Assembly (NCBI GenBank): GCA_963920525.1
Contig: OY986436.1
Span: 81,915,130 to 81,979,129, forward strand
Length of the DNA stretch: 64,000 bases
Origin: Dichetophora obliterata
Lineage: Eukaryota; Arthropoda; Insecta; Diptera; Sciomyzidae
Direction of reading: 5' to 3'
The notes under the pieces are model-generated. The model saw nothing but the letters and a program-made list of their open reading frames with translations, searched no databases and was not told the DNA's origin. Below, in pieces: positions 44,253-57,601 of the stretch (position 1 is its first letter; each line of letters begins with the position of its first letter). The translations under genes were made by a program, and so were the position numbers.

Positions 44253-45165
44253 AACAACAAAAGGCTGCCCACAAGGCGGTGTCCTTTCTCCACTGTTGTG
44301 GAGTCTTGTTGTGGACGAACTATTATCGAAGCTAACCGAGAATGGCATAAAATGTTAGCGGTATGCAGACGACATCGCATTAATATCGAGAGGGAAGTTC
44401 GAGGATGTACTCTGTAACCTGATACAGAGAGGACTGTGAGTAACAAAGGAGTAGTACAACGCAGTGGAATTAAATATCAACCCAGCGAAAACCACCATTC
44501 AGGCCTTTTACTAACAAAATATAAAAAACTATTAGAATGGATGGCACGGAAATTCCCTTCAAAGGAGAAGTGAAGTACAAAAGAAGGTGCAGAGACTGGT
44601 CTGCGTATGCATCACAGGTTCCATGAGGAGCTGCCCTACAGCAGCACTAGAAGTAATTCTGGACCTAGCACCCTTACATTTGTCATAGAGGGAGTAGATA
44701 AGCGAACTCTGCAATGCATCGCTAAAGAGGGGAGAGGTTTACGTAAAACTATCAGCAGTAAAGAGAAGGAGGATATTGCAAAGCATACCTCTTACATTGA
44801 AATTAAGCTTAGTACCAAGAAAGAGTGGGACATCGAGATAACATCGCAAGTCAAGAAACCACACAGTATATCATGGTATACGGATTTCTCCAAAACATTA
44901 GAAGGTATAGGCGCAGGGGTGCACGGGCCAAGAACCAAACACTTCGAACCTATGGGGACAACACCCAGTATCTTCCAAGCGGAAATCCTAGCAATACAGC
45001 TGTGTGCACAATTCAACCTGGACCGGATATACAAAGGTCAGGATATAATTGTGATGTCAGACAGCCAAGCAGCAATTAAAGCATTAATTTCCTGTGAGAT
45101 ATCATCGAGAATAACATGGGAATGCCTAACAAAACTCAATGAACTAGTCAGGAATAACACTAGGC
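44253..45165 (+). pseudogene. RNase H-bearing LINE, copy 1, broken
   Basis: TKGCPQGGVLSPLLWSLVVD (RT motif B) and YADDIAL (active site) appear near the left end, then after several stops the linker (VCVCITGSM..CPTAALEVIL). The C-terminal RNase H follows: WYTD.SKTLEGIGAG, FQAEILAI and VMSDSQAAIKAL. Copy 2 at 62.8-64 kb is the same family. In this copy the first RNase H motif reads YTDFSK rather than YTDGSK, and the domain ends abruptly after NELVRNNT. RNase H at the C-terminus points to the I/LOA/R1-like group of non-LTR elements. The 5' half is missing. Confidence 0.85.
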
Positions 45166-47712
45166 GCGTTCTGCAGACAAAACTGTTGCACAATTGTTGA
45201 CTAAAAGTCTGCTGAACGAACTGGTACATGCAACATATTCGGTGAGCGCTCGTAATTTTTGGTTGCGAACAATTTCAATGCTTTGTGCGCTCACTTATCA
45301 TAAATACGCTTCATAAACTCTTTGAAGAAAAGACTAAAAATCTAATTAAATATTTCAGTTAGTTTTTAGCGAAAAATAAATTAAATAATGAACAACTTAT
45401 ATTAATTTATAATTTATTTTAATTTATTCAAATAAATAAATATATAAATTTACATTTTCAATATGAAAAGTATGAACTGAACAGAAATCAGATGTTTAAG
45501 ACCGGTGTGAAGTTAGCATCTTTTTCGCAGCATTCGGCGAATATGAAATGTCCGATCTCTGTAATCACATATGTTGACAACAGAATGCTGCTAAATTGAA
45601 TGAGCTTTAAAATTTATCGGCGAATTCAAAAAGCTTTCTACTGTTTGATCAGTACTTAAGCTTTCTAAAATAAGTTTACACTATTGTCCACTAGAGTGCT
45701 GGGTAAAGACATTTATATAACGGGCACAAACTGATTCTGGTTTCTCCGTAATTTTGTTATATTCTGAATTCAAATCGAAGGGCTGCCACATATTCAAAAA
45801 TAAAATGCTCAAATTGTTTTGTTAAAAATAATTGCAACTGTAAATTCATACAAGCTTAGGTAAAAAGTATATTTTCCCCGGGTTTTAAAGTTTCAAGATT
45901 CTAGTAGATATTCAAGTATACGTATAAAATATTTATTTTTTTGCAACGTTGATTATTGTCAGCTGCTGTATGCTTAAGGTGACTATCCATAAATGAAAAG
46001 GCATTAATGTTCTGTATTGTAAGGAAAATTCTGTATTTCTTATCATAAAAGTTATTGATGTTAATTAATGCAAGGAATGTCTGAAGTCAATTTTAAATAT
46101 TTTTTTGTATATAATATCAATTTCATATAATAATTTTCTATTGCATAAATTAAAATGTTTACAAAAATTTAAGTGAAACTATTTAACAGTAATTCTGCTT
46201 AAGAGATGTTATACCTTTTTCTGAAACAATTTCATCATGTTTTTAAAAGTTTTATTAAAACCGGCAAAGAACAGGTCAGTTTTTTCCATAAACACTGAGT
46301 GAATTATCTGTAAGAAAAAATTTCACCGTCGATTTTCAAACTTTTTGGGATGGTAAGTTTTTCAAAAATCTTACTAAGCACATTTTCCTTAATGTCAAAA
46401 AAAACTTATTTTATTAATTCTTTTCCTTTGAGTTTGCGATAAATGATTTTAGTGCTCGGTTATAAAAAACTTCCATAAAATGTTAAAATATTTACGGTTC
46501 AGCAAGAATGAAAAAACTACTTTATAAACCATGGGCTTATTCAATGGCTAAAATAGCATTAAAAAAAATTTAAAAAGAAAGGAAATTGCAAAAAATTTGG
46601 GAAAAATTATATTTTAAAGGCAGAAATTAAATTACATTTGAAAAGAGTAAAAAATTGAAGTAAATAACTAAAAATCACAAAATTTCATTTTCGCATTACA
46701 TTTTTTTAAGGCCAGTAGTGCACACTGTCACTGCCAGCAGATTTCTCTCTTTTCTGGAGAGGCATAAAGCTATACCGCACAAGAGTAATTATTTTTTTTA
46801 ACTTTGTTGTAAAATTTCAAACTAAATCTAGAGTTTTGCGTTATATCTCGGCGGCTGTGGAATTTTTAACCATAATTTGTTAGAGTATATGTACGGATGC
46901 AGTAAATGTGATAAGTTTAAGAGAAGTCGCACTGAAAACTGATAAAATGAAAAAGTGTGCGTGTCAGCTGCTGACACACCTTTTCAGTTTGCTACTTTAG
47001 ATCGATTAAAAAACTTAAATAACGTAAATACTAAGGTGGTCCTTAAATTCAAGTGTCTTTTTTAAAATCGATCCACCTGAAAATATTCGAATAGATGAGA
47101 AATGATAAAATATAAAATTTTAGATCAGTCCAAAGTGATTTAGAGGTCACTAAAGTTATGCGATTATTACTAAAGCGGGCAATTAAATTCATGTTATGCG
47201 ATTACGTTAAATAGCCTGGTCGTTATGAAAGTTTTTCCTAAAAGTGTACCGTTTTAAAAATTTCGAGTTTGAGTTTTTTAGAAAAATATTCCCTAAAATC
47301 CAAGAATGCAAAATTTTAAAAAAGAACATCACAGGTGGTGGTGGAATTATTTTGAGTAATTTTGTACAAAAATTTAACTTGACTTTTTTTTTCAATAATC
47401 CTCAAAGTGCCTGTTTTAGGCATATCAAACACAAAAAAATAATCATAAAAAATCGAAAAAATATGTTTCTCACTGAAAATAACTTCAGTAATTTTAAAAA
47501 AATATTTCTGATTTATATTCAGAAAAATTATTAGGTTCCAAGGTTACCGAGATAACTGATATCTGGAAACCCTGGTCTTAGGTTAAAAAATAATAAAAAC
47601 TTTAAAAAGAGATATTTTTTATTAAAGCAAGCAAACTTAACATAAATGATAATAAAATGTAAAATTTCGGATCCATCCAAATGAATTTAGAGGTATCTGA
47701 AGTGGCTTGTAT
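45166..47712. other. Non-coding AT-rich stretch
   Basis: No gene recognised. Two diverged direct copies of a roughly 65-base segment (AATGATAAAATATAAAATTT..GATC and a later GATTTAGAGGT) occur at about 47098 and 47643. Confidence 0.5.
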
Positions 47713-49765
47713 TAGAGAACTGCACAAGCCTACTTGAAGTCTATTTCAAGTACTCGCTTAAAAAATACAAGTTCAAGCTAGCTTGAGCTTGATAATTTTG
47801 AATCAAGTATAGCTTGTAATTGAATATAAATAAGTCCACTACAGCTTGCGACTTGCAAGTATGCTAGCTTACAAGCGAACCTCACGAAGTTTCAAGTACT
47901 TTAAAAAAGCTTGAAATTGAAGCAAGTATCCAATTAAAGCAAGTATCCCCAAAGAATTCAATGACCTTGTGTAGGAAAAGCTTAAGCGTATTATGACTTT
48001 TAAGGGTTCTGTGGACTCCGTTGTTTGCCAGTTTTAGGGGGTGGATAATTTCGGATCTTATGTCAGAATTTAAAATTCAAGATGGCGGATAGAGTTGTTA
48101 GATTTTTTTTTTGTATTTTTGCGAATTCTTGTAATTTTGAAATTCTGACAACAGATTTGATTTCGAATATAATGTCACAGTTTTAAGATTTAAGATGGAG
48201 GTTAGGGTTGCCACCTAAATTTTGACCAAAGTATTGCCACCTAATAATATGTATTTTTAAGAGTTTTAAACATCATTTAACAGTGTTGGGGAGTCACTGA
48301 TTTCTAATCTGAAGTCAGAATTTTAAAATTCAAGATGGTGGATAGGGTTGCCACCTTAATTTTTTGTATTTTTATGAATTCTGGGCTGGCAAAAAAAAAT
48401 GATACACCAAAAATGGGGCTCTGAATCCGAATCCGTGGTCAGAATTTCAAACTTATAAAATTTTGAAATAATAGGGTTGCCACATATAATATGAATTTTG
48501 AAGAATTTTAAACATAATGTAACAGTGCTAGGGAGTCACTGATTTCGAATCTAAAGTCAGAATTTTAAAATTCAAGGTGGTGGATAGGGTTGCCACCTTA
48601 ATTTTTTGTATTTATATGAATTCGGGGCTGGAAAAAAAAATGGTACACCAAAAATGGGTCACTGAATCCGAATCCGTTGTCAGAATTTCAAAATTATAAC
48701 ATTTTAAAATAATAAAGTTGCCACCTAATAATATGTTTTTTTAAAAGTAAAAGCAGCCCTATTATTTATAAATTTTATAATTTTGGAAATTCTGACCACG
48801 GATTCGGATTCAGTGACCCATTTTTGGAGTACTATTTTTTTTTTGCCAGCCCCGAATTCATATAAATACAAAAAATTAAGGTGGCAACCCTATCCACCAT
48901 CTTGAATTTTAAAATTCTGACTTTAGATTCGACATCAGTGACTCCCTAACACTTACATTATGTTTGAAATTCTTCAAAATTCTTATTATTAGGTGGGAAC
49001 CCTATTATTTCAAAATTTTATAAGTTTGAAATTCTGACCACAAATTCGGATTCAGCGGCCCATTTTTAGTGTATCATTTTTTTTTGCCAGCCCAGAATTC
49101 ATAAAAATACAAAAAAATTAAGGTGGCAACCCTATCCACCATCTTGAATTTTAAAATGCTGGCTTCAGATTCGAAATCAGTGACTCCCTAACACTGTTAA
49201 ATTATGTTTAAAACTCTTAAAAATACATATTATTAGTGGTAAAAATTTAGGTGGCAGCCCTAATCTCCATCTTAAATTTTAAAACTGTGACATTATATTC
49301 GAAATCAAATCCGTTGTCAGAATTTCAAAATTACAAGAATTCGCAAAAATACAAAAAAATCTAGGTGGCAAATCTTTCCGCCATCTTAAATTTTAAATTT
49401 TACATAAGATTCGAAAGCATCTACCCTTAAAACTTCCAACCACTAAGTCCACAGAATCCTTAAAAGTCCTATTACGCTTAAGCTCTTTCTACACAAGATC
49501 ATTGATTTTTTGGATACTTGCTTAAAATTCAATTAAATGGATACTTGCGAGCTTACAAGCTTTTGCCGATAGTTTCAAGCTTTCCAAGTTTCTGCCCGAC
49601 AAAGTAAGTCTAAACAAGCCAAGCCAACGAGCAAGCATTAATATGACTTGTATCTATTTGGTATTTTTGCAAGCTGACTAAAGCTTGATTTTTCAAGTTT
49701 GGATACATACTTGAATTCAAGTACTTGAAAGGCTTGAACTTCAAGTAGGCTTATGCAGTTCTCTG
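47713..49765. mobile_element. Giant hairpin hAT-type element, 2053 bp (hAT-5)
   Basis: TAGAGAACTGCACAAGCCTA at the left and (reverse complement) CAGAGAACTGCATAAGCCTA at the right are flanked by GCTTGTAT and GTGTGTAT (6 of 8 matching). Nearly the whole element is an inverted repeat: two arms of about 1 kb meet near 48750. Each arm has an outer CAAGTACTTG/AAGCTTG-rich zone and two to three tandem units of about 244 bp (repeated GGATAGGGTTGCCACCTTAA and ATTCAAGATGG). No coding region. Confidence 0.8.
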
Positions 49766-49893
49766 GTGTGTATATATTCGTATACGTACAGTTATGCTGA
49801 CGAGAGAATGTAACTGAATATACGACTTGTGTTGCCCCCCACGTTACGAATATTATAACCTGTTTATATTGTTCGCTCTTTTAGCTCACTTAA

Positions 49894-50353
49894 GGCGAAT
49901 TTACACGATTCACTATCATCCTTCACTTTGGATGAATCATCTGATTTGTAAAATGGAAATTGAGTTTCATCTTTAAAATGAAGATTATTGTCATCCACAT
50001 TGAACAGTGAAAGAAGTAGAAGGTCTTCCTACTTTTGATGAAAGTGAAAGCAAACCTAACTGATGTGTCATTCGTACTAAAACACAATTGAAAGGTGTTA
50101 ACATAATTTCAAGCAGAAAGTTTATATTTTTTTTTTATATTAAATAAATAAAAGCTATTCAGCAAGCTTTTATTTATTTAATTTTTTTAAAAGTCAATAA
50201 AGTTAATCAGCCAACAAATATATTTTGACATTCAACACCGAATCATCCATCAAATTTCAAATTTACACTTTGAATAATGTTAATTAAAAATTGATTCACT
50301 GTCATCGTTCTACATTCACTATCATCGTTTTGAGTGAAATGTGTAAATTCGCC
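49894..50353. mobile_element. piggyBac-type MITE, 460 bp
   Basis: GGCGAATTTACAC at both ends in inverted orientation, flanked by TTAA (49890-49893, 50354-50357). Inner TCACTATCATC.TT repeats occur on both sides. A perfect internal palindrome (ATTAAATAAATAAAAGCT and its mirror) lies around 50137-50182. No coding region. Confidence 0.8.
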
Positions 50354-52727
50354 TTAACAAAAACAGCAATATTTCCGTGTGTTATAATCAGCGTTGCCAG
50401 ACGTTTCTTTTAAAAAACTGTAAATTCCAAAAAAACTGTATTTCCAACAAAAATACTGTAACCCTAAAAAAAGTAAGTTTTATTTGATTAATATTTATTT
50501 ATTTATTAAAATAAAAATAATATAAACAATTCATTAACAAAAACATAAACAATAACATAAGCAGTTACAAAAAAACTTAAAATAGCATTTGTACTTTTGG
50601 AGTTATAATCTTACAACATTTTTCAGTATTTTTCTGTGACATGCTGCCTTATTTTGACAATTGAAAGGGTTTCATATAAAAAATTTCAAATGAAATGCCA
50701 AAATAAGGCATCCAATTTTTTATCTGATATTGCGAATGAGAACACCTTATTATAATTACACCATGCTTTTAAAAAAAATCACATTTTTTTTAAATTTGAT
50801 TTCAATAATTTTTGTAAATTGACTTGTCAATTTTGTTGTACATTTAGTTTGATTTATCATATTGAATACAATTTTATGCATTCTTTTTTAAGAGATCTTT
50901 CGTCCTTAGAATATCACAAAGAGCGGGAAATTACCGACTTTTTTCTAAATTTTGTTTTATTAATATTAGTTTTGGAAAATATTCTTTCTATTTATTTAAA
51001 TCCCTAAAACTAATTTGACGGATTTCTCCTCATTCTACATAAACTTCTTGCTATTCAACAATGATTACAACATTTATCAAATGTCGACTCAACTGCGATG
51101 GGTGATAAGTATATAAAACTTAGTTGGAGACAGAAATTCCCCATCTTATAAAATGCATTTTAAAATTAATTTTGACTTAGATTTGACTTTATCGATGCAT
51201 CGAAAGGAAGAGAAAACTAGTAAAGAATTATCGAAAATAAGAGATAGAAAGAGATTCGTTGTCTTGAATGATGCATTTTTTTATGACATCACTTTTAAAA
51301 GGCGTGGTTTTATCCAAATATTTCACATTTTAAACTTAAAATCTATTTTATTTATTAATTGTTATGAGAGTTATTTTATTTTAAATTTATAAAGGTTTAC
51401 TATTATTATGACGTAATTTTGTATGAGAGGTGGTCGGAATTTTCAGCTTTTGTACTAATTTCCTTGCATCGAATCATACCAAAGTTAAAAAATATTTGCA
51501 AAATTTGAAGTCATTATAAATACTCACTTTTTTGGAATTTAAGGAGATTTTACATTTTTCATAAAGTCACTTTGTATGGGAGGTAAACGTGGTTTTCATA
51601 AGATTTTTATAAATTTCATACTCAAAGTGCATATTAAGGGTTAACGCTTATGTGCAAAATTTAAAGTCACAAGATTTTTGTGGAATTAAAAGAATTAAGG
51701 AGAGAGCCGTTTTGGTAAAGTCACTTTGTATATAAAATTTGTATGCATGAAAAATAAAGCAGTTAATTTTTATACCTCAAATTTACTCGAAAACATCGTT
51801 TTAACATACGAAAAATATGAATATATATAAAGAATATATAATAACAAACGTGAGCGTAGAAATTTTCCAATATACACGTTATGCATTTAACATAGTCGTT
51901 TTAATGACTTTTTTGTTAAGTGGCATCTTTTTCGCGTAACGATTTTAAAAGTTTATGTGGCAATATATTAAATGTCATTGACTTGGAGGATTTTCTATGA
52001 GGATAAAGCGCCAAACGAATTTTCTACCAACAATTAAAAAAAAACGAAATAAAGTCGACATTGAATACATATATCATTACAAATGAATCACGTAAGTACT
52101 TTTTATATAAATGTGTTAAAATCGAATATGTATATAATAATTTGTGAATTTGTGATAACGTGAGTTGAAAGTGAAAAACCAAGTATGTTTGAGTTTGTTC
52201 TCGGAATTTGTACCGCAGTTAGTTAATATTTCTACCGCAAATTGAAAGTTCCACCCAAGGCAGAAACCCTAAGAGTTTTACTGCTCATCGCCTGGTAGCG
52301 CTTTTTACATTCAGTTTTTTTCTGTTAATGTTGCTGCTGTCTGTGCCGTCTATGCTGTTGAATGCATAAAAAACTAGTTGTTAGCTATTCGATAGAATTG
52401 ATAATATTTTAAATGTCAATTACGAAAAGTAAATTACATATTTAAACACATATATTGCTGTTGTAAGATATTTTTTTTAAATACTAAGTTTTTGAAAGTT
52501 ACATATTGTTAGCTATTTTTCTAAATACAAGGTAATACACATATAACTGCATTTCTAAACACAATATAACAAATTTGTTCGAAAATTTTAAAAAAGTTTA
52601 AAAATGTTTAAAAAAAAATAAAGACAATTGTCGTTAAATCGTGTTGAGTTAATCGTAAAACACCGTAGGTTTGGCAACTTGAGGCTTAACGAAATTTATT
52701 TTGCTTAAACGTATTTTTTTACTCTTA
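50354..52727. other. Non-coding stretch
   Basis: A small inverted repeat (TGCCTTATTTTG...CAAAATAAGGCA) lies at about 50646-50711. The 51400-51720 part has loose GTATGGGAGGT..ACGTGG repeats. The short frames at 50819-51007 and 51153-51392 show no recognisable features. Confidence 0.5.
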
Positions 52728-52959
52728 TGGTCAATTTTTCAGTGCGAGTTTAAACTCTAGTAAATTAAACCGAGCTTAACTCACCAAAATTGGACGTTTA
52801 AACTTTGTTTAGGCAAAAAAGAAACACATTATATTTAAGTCAATTTAACTTCAACGAATGCTAAAATATCTAGTTAAACTGAATTTAAACGTTTAATTTT
52901 GGTGAGCTAAGCTCGGTTAAACTTGACTAGAGTTTAAACTCGCACTGAAAAATTGGCCC
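52728..52959. mobile_element. Harbinger-type MITE, 232 bp
   Basis: TGGTCAATTTTTCAGTGCGA at the left and (reverse complement) GGGCCAATTTTTCAGTGCGA at the right, arms about 80 bp, flanked by TTA (52725-52727, 52960-52962). No coding region. Confidence 0.75.
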
Positions 52960-53410
52960 TTAAACGTAAATTAGTTTTTTTTATTTTGCAGGAACAAAAA
53001 CAATTTTAATATTAAGGTTGGCTGATTATATCAGGTTTCCAATACTTAATTTTCCTTTTAAAATATTGCAAAGCTACTTCAAAAGTGAAGTGACACAAAT
53101 CAAAATGTTTACATTTTCAGGAGGAGCTAAACAAAATTTTTTCTTCAAGGGACTCTATGTAAAACAAAGAGACAAAATAATTTTTTAATTAAAGACTAAG
53201 AACATGTGTACAAAATTAAGACAACCGATGAAGATGATCAATACGAACAGTTTTACACGAAAAAGTAAACATTTGGAAATTTTGAGTTGTGTCACTTTTG
53301 AAGAGGGTGTGCGATATGTATATTTCCGCATGTTATGGACCCAAACGAAAACTATGCCTGTTCTACGGACCTTCGTAATATTTGTTTCTTTCGCGTTTTA
53401 TATTTAATAC

Positions 53411-53433
53411 TTGGGCGACCGAGCTTAGCTCGG
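53411..53433 (-). other. Hairpin resembling a Helitron/Helentron end
   Basis: TTGGGCGACCGAGCTTAGCT followed by CGG contains the perfect palindrome CCGAGCTTAGCTCGG (53419-53433). Hairpins of this kind with GGTCGCCCAA beyond them mark the 3' end of some insect Helitron relatives, read here on the minus strand. The call is tentative. 53434-54750 holds nothing else recognised. Confidence 0.35.
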
Positions 53434-54754
53434 CTTCACGCCAAAATCCATGTATTTAAATTTTTTTCTTATAGATTGTATATCGATAAAACAACTAATT
53501 TTTAAAGATACTGTAATCAGGAATTTTCCGAATATTTTTTTCACCCCACAGTTTAAAAGTACGCTCATAGCCATTTACTGTACGTAAATCCACAAAAAAA
53601 ATTATTTGTCTGTAATATAATAGAAACGTTTTACCGAGTAAAATAATTTCTAATAATAAAACGTGTCAGCCCTCATTTTGACTTTCGTAACTTTCCAAAA
53701 ATTTTAACCTCCTAATATTTCGTTTTCTTGCGAAGCCTTGTCATACATATTTCGACCGAAATCGATCGGTAGAAAACTTAGTTACTATCATATCAAATCA
53801 ATACTATCATATCAAAATTATAACTTGTTACATAATTAAATGTTTTACAAAATATACTATATTCCATACCAAATGGGCGAACTTAATTTTCGTCCAATTA
53901 ATTTCGTTTACAACAAAAGTAAAAAAAGGGGCGCGGATACTTTTCATTTCACAGAGAAATACCCTAAAAAATATTTGTGATTCTAGAACAAAAATGCATA
54001 TAAAAGCTAAACTTAATCACATCGCTCCACCCTAATGGGTATTCTAATTTAATTGACTTAAACAAACAAACATATTTATTTTTATGTAGCTTTGTAAGTG
54101 TTCAGCTTTAATATTTGCAAATTAAGAACTTTTTCGTTATTTAACTACTTCTTTGTTTTCGCGACAGTAAATATTTCACAAATTATTAGCTACAGATCAA
54201 AATATTTCTTAATTATTATAGCACGGAATCCATGTTAATTTTAATTTTGTATTTGTTACTTGCTTTCCCCTAGAACGTAGGAAAGCCTTTGAATTCTGAG
54301 CAGAAAAGACAAAAATAAAATATTTTAAAAAATTTGTTATGACCTTACATCACTTTAGACCCATGAAAAATGGGATAGTTTATTTTTTAATTTTTATGAA
54401 AAATTTAATATTACCGAATTTCATAACTGTTTTTTGTAAATATAAAACTAATACTTTAATAAATTTCGATAAATATAAGGTAAATTCTAACATTTCATTA
54501 TTTCAAATTATTTACAACTCTTTATGAAAAAGTATGTGAAAACAATTTTTTTAAATATAAATGAGCAAAAATAACATTAGGTCGAATTAATTTTTTTTGT
54601 CCTAGCATTCTGTATTGAATTCTAGGAAAAAATGTATAGAATTTTATACAACAAATCGTCTTACACGAAATTTCGTCTAAGCTTTTTGGAACGAAGTTCC
54701 TTTACGCAGCTCACGGGTAGTGCGATTTGATAGAAAAAATCACGTAACCGTGTG

Positions 54755-55905
54755 TATGAGTGAGAATAATATTGTATCTCGAATAATATTGCCACTAGGG
54801 TACTGAAATTTAGTACAGGGGTACGTATGTACTATTATAACAACTTACGGTCAAGAAAGAAGGCGTTATTCAAGAAAGGGCGTGACAATATTAGAAAAAT
54901 GCTGTAACTCGAACAATATTGACACTAGGATGCTGAAATAATGTGAGGAAGTACGCCACGGTCAGGAAAGTGGGAGTTATTGGACAAAAGGGCGTGGCAA
55001 TATAAGAAAAATACTCTATCTCAGTTAATATTGACACTAGGGTTCTGGAATTTTGTACAGGGGTAGGAACATTATTACAAATAACGGTCAAGAAAGTGGG
55101 CGTTATTTGACTTTCTAATTAGTGGGCGTGGCAATATTAGAAAGACACTCTATCTCGAACAATATTGACACTAGGGTAATAAAATTCGTTACGCAGATGG
55201 GTAGAATTATTACCAAAAACACTATGAAGAAAGTGGGCGGTAATAGACAAAGGGTGTGTCACATTTAGAAAAACACTGTATCTCAGAGTAATATTGACAC
55301 TAGGGTACTGAAATTTATTACAGTAGTAGGCACAATTATCACAAAATATGATAAAAAAAAGTGGGCGATATTCGACAAAAGGCCGTGGAAATATTAGAAA
55401 AACACTGTAACTCGAATAATATTGACACCAGGGTACAGAAATTAAGTACAGGGGTAGGCATAATCATAAAAATTTACGGTGAAGAAAGTGAGAGTTATTA
55501 GGCAAAAGGGCGTGGAAATTGAAGAAAATTACTGTATCTCAATTAATATTGACACTATGGTAATAAAATTCGTTACAAGAACGGGTAGAATTATCACAAA
55601 ACACTATGAAGAAAATAGGCGGTAATAGACAAAGGGCGTGCCAATTTTAGATAAACACTGTATCTTTGTTAATATTGACACTAAGGTACTGAAATTTAGT
55701 ACAGGGGTAGGCTTACAAATTACGGTCAGTAAAATGGGCGTTATATACAAAGGGGAGTGGCAATATTAGAAAAACACCAAAAATATAACAAAACATGATC
55801 AAGAAAGCAGGTGGAATTTTTCATAGGGCGTGTCACTATAAGAAAAACACCGCATCTCGAATATTGACGCTATGGTACAAAGATTCGTTACAAGAATGGA
55901 CAAAA
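54755..55905. repeat. Satellite-like tandem array, about 125-bp unit, nine copies
   Basis: AATATTGACACTAGGGTACT or a variant recurs at about 54786, 54914, 55027, 55163, 55291, 55419, 55547, 55671 and 55861. Each unit also carries GTACAGGGGTAGGCA, GAAAGTGGGCG and GGGCGTGGCAATATTAGA. Copies differ by substitutions and indels, and the last is truncated. Confidence 0.9.
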
Positions 55906-55944
55906 TTATTATCATAGTCTTTAAAAAGGAAGAAATAAAAAACT

Positions 55945-56755
55945 TTTTAACAAAAAAACTTTAAAAAAAACAGCTTCAAAACCACTACAAAGTAAAAATC
56001 TATTTTAAATTATTTTTCACATTAATTTTTTGGTAAATTTTATCATGTATTTATATATATATTATTTAATTGGAAATCTTATTATTATAATATTATTTTA
56101 TTTTTACATGAATTAAATTGTGAGCTTTAGATCAAGTAAGTTTTTAAGGCAACAACAACAACTCTGTATAGAGCCAATCACTTAGCTGACTAGACAGTCT
56201 GTTTCGGAACTCGCTACATTTTCATCTTCAGTAGTCTTTGAGTGATTAAGCTGTGATCAACTCACTGTTTAAACTAGTATATGAGTGCGCAGATTTTGAA
56301 ATTCATTCTTTTGAATTGTATGGCTGCTAATCATATGATATTTCAAAGCAGTAGGCTATTTTTAGATCACCGCCATCAATTCTATCAAGGTTGCCATCTA
56401 TTCTAGTTGCTTCTTTTATTTATTTCAATATTATTTTATTTTGTTTTTTTATCATAAATATATTTATTTCTTTATAAATAGAAAACCTTTAAAGCCGGAG
56501 CGTCAATTTTATAAAAGTGTGATTATATTAGCGCCGACTTTAAAGGTTTTACATTCATAAAGAAATTAATATGTTTATGACAACAAAACAAATTAGAAAA
56601 AATTATTATAATGAGATTTCCAATTTAATAATATATATAAATATATTATCGAATTTACTAAGATTTAATGTGAAAAGTAATTTTAAATTATTGTTTACTT
56701 TGTAGTGGTTTAGAAGTTATTTTTTTTTTTGCTAAAAAGTTTTTTGATAAAAAAA
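55945..56755. mobile_element. Foldback element, about 800 bp
   Basis: The left arm (55945-56110; ACAGCTTCAAAACCACTACA and then a TTTTTCACATTAAT zone) is inverted at 56585-56755. An inner pair (AAAACCTTTAAAG / CTTTAAAGGTTTT with CATAAAGAAAT.AATA) lies near 56460-56580. The central 56140-56440 block interrupts the symmetry and may be a separate insertion. No coding region. Confidence 0.6.
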
Positions 56756-57601
56756 TTACACTTATAAGTGCACAGCAAAACTTTTATGAAATAATACTTT
56801 TAAAACGGAATTTCCGGAAAAACAATTTCACTGAATGCCGAGGAGTAATTTTTCTTAAAATTTAATACAGAATGCTAAAATTAATAATTCCAGGAAATAA
56901 AATAGCTTATTGAACACATTAATAAGCTCTGGTTTAAACGTATATTATACTTATAAATCTAAAGTATCAATTTGTAATTTAGTAAGAGTTGGCTAATTTA
57001 AAGTCTGTACCCACATTTTTGTAATAAAAATTACGATCAAATATGGTGTCATAACCACATTCTTTATATATGCACCGAACTTTGAATAAGGGGGTTTTGG
57101 GATACTTCAAATTTCGTGTCGAAGTTTAAAAATCCACAATCATAAATTCAGTATTAAGACAAAACTTGCAATATTTTGTCTTTCAGTGTCAATTTTTAAT
57201 TTTACGAATATTAACTATTAAAAAACTTTCATATGCATTGAAAAAAAAGCTTTAAACCTTAAACCTTAAACTCAAAATCGGCGACCTTAAAAAAGTTCTT
57301 ACAATAATTGTTTTAATACAAGTACCATGGAGTTCCGAGTTTTTGGTCGCCATGTTAGATCCGCCATTTTAATCATAAGACTTTAACTTGAAATTCGAAA
57401 AGAACAACCCTATTAATAATTTTTTAATTTATCTATTTTATTCCAATATCGAATTTAATATTTTTAACGTATTTTTATTAATCAAACTTATTTTATATAA
57501 TATTTTTGCTTAATTTCTTTTTTCTGAAATATCATTATTTTAAGTGACATTACACTTTGAAAAAAAAAACGAATCTGAAACATTTATTCTTAAAACACTA
57601 A
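56756..57601. other. Non-coding AT-rich stretch
   Basis: No gene or clear repeat seen apart from AAACCTTAAACCTTAAACTC at about 57254. Confidence 0.5.

Noticed and set aside
47244..47534. 96-codon ORF at 47.2 kb
   Set aside because: Asn/Phe/Lys-rich AT-driven frame with no domain or homologue recognised.
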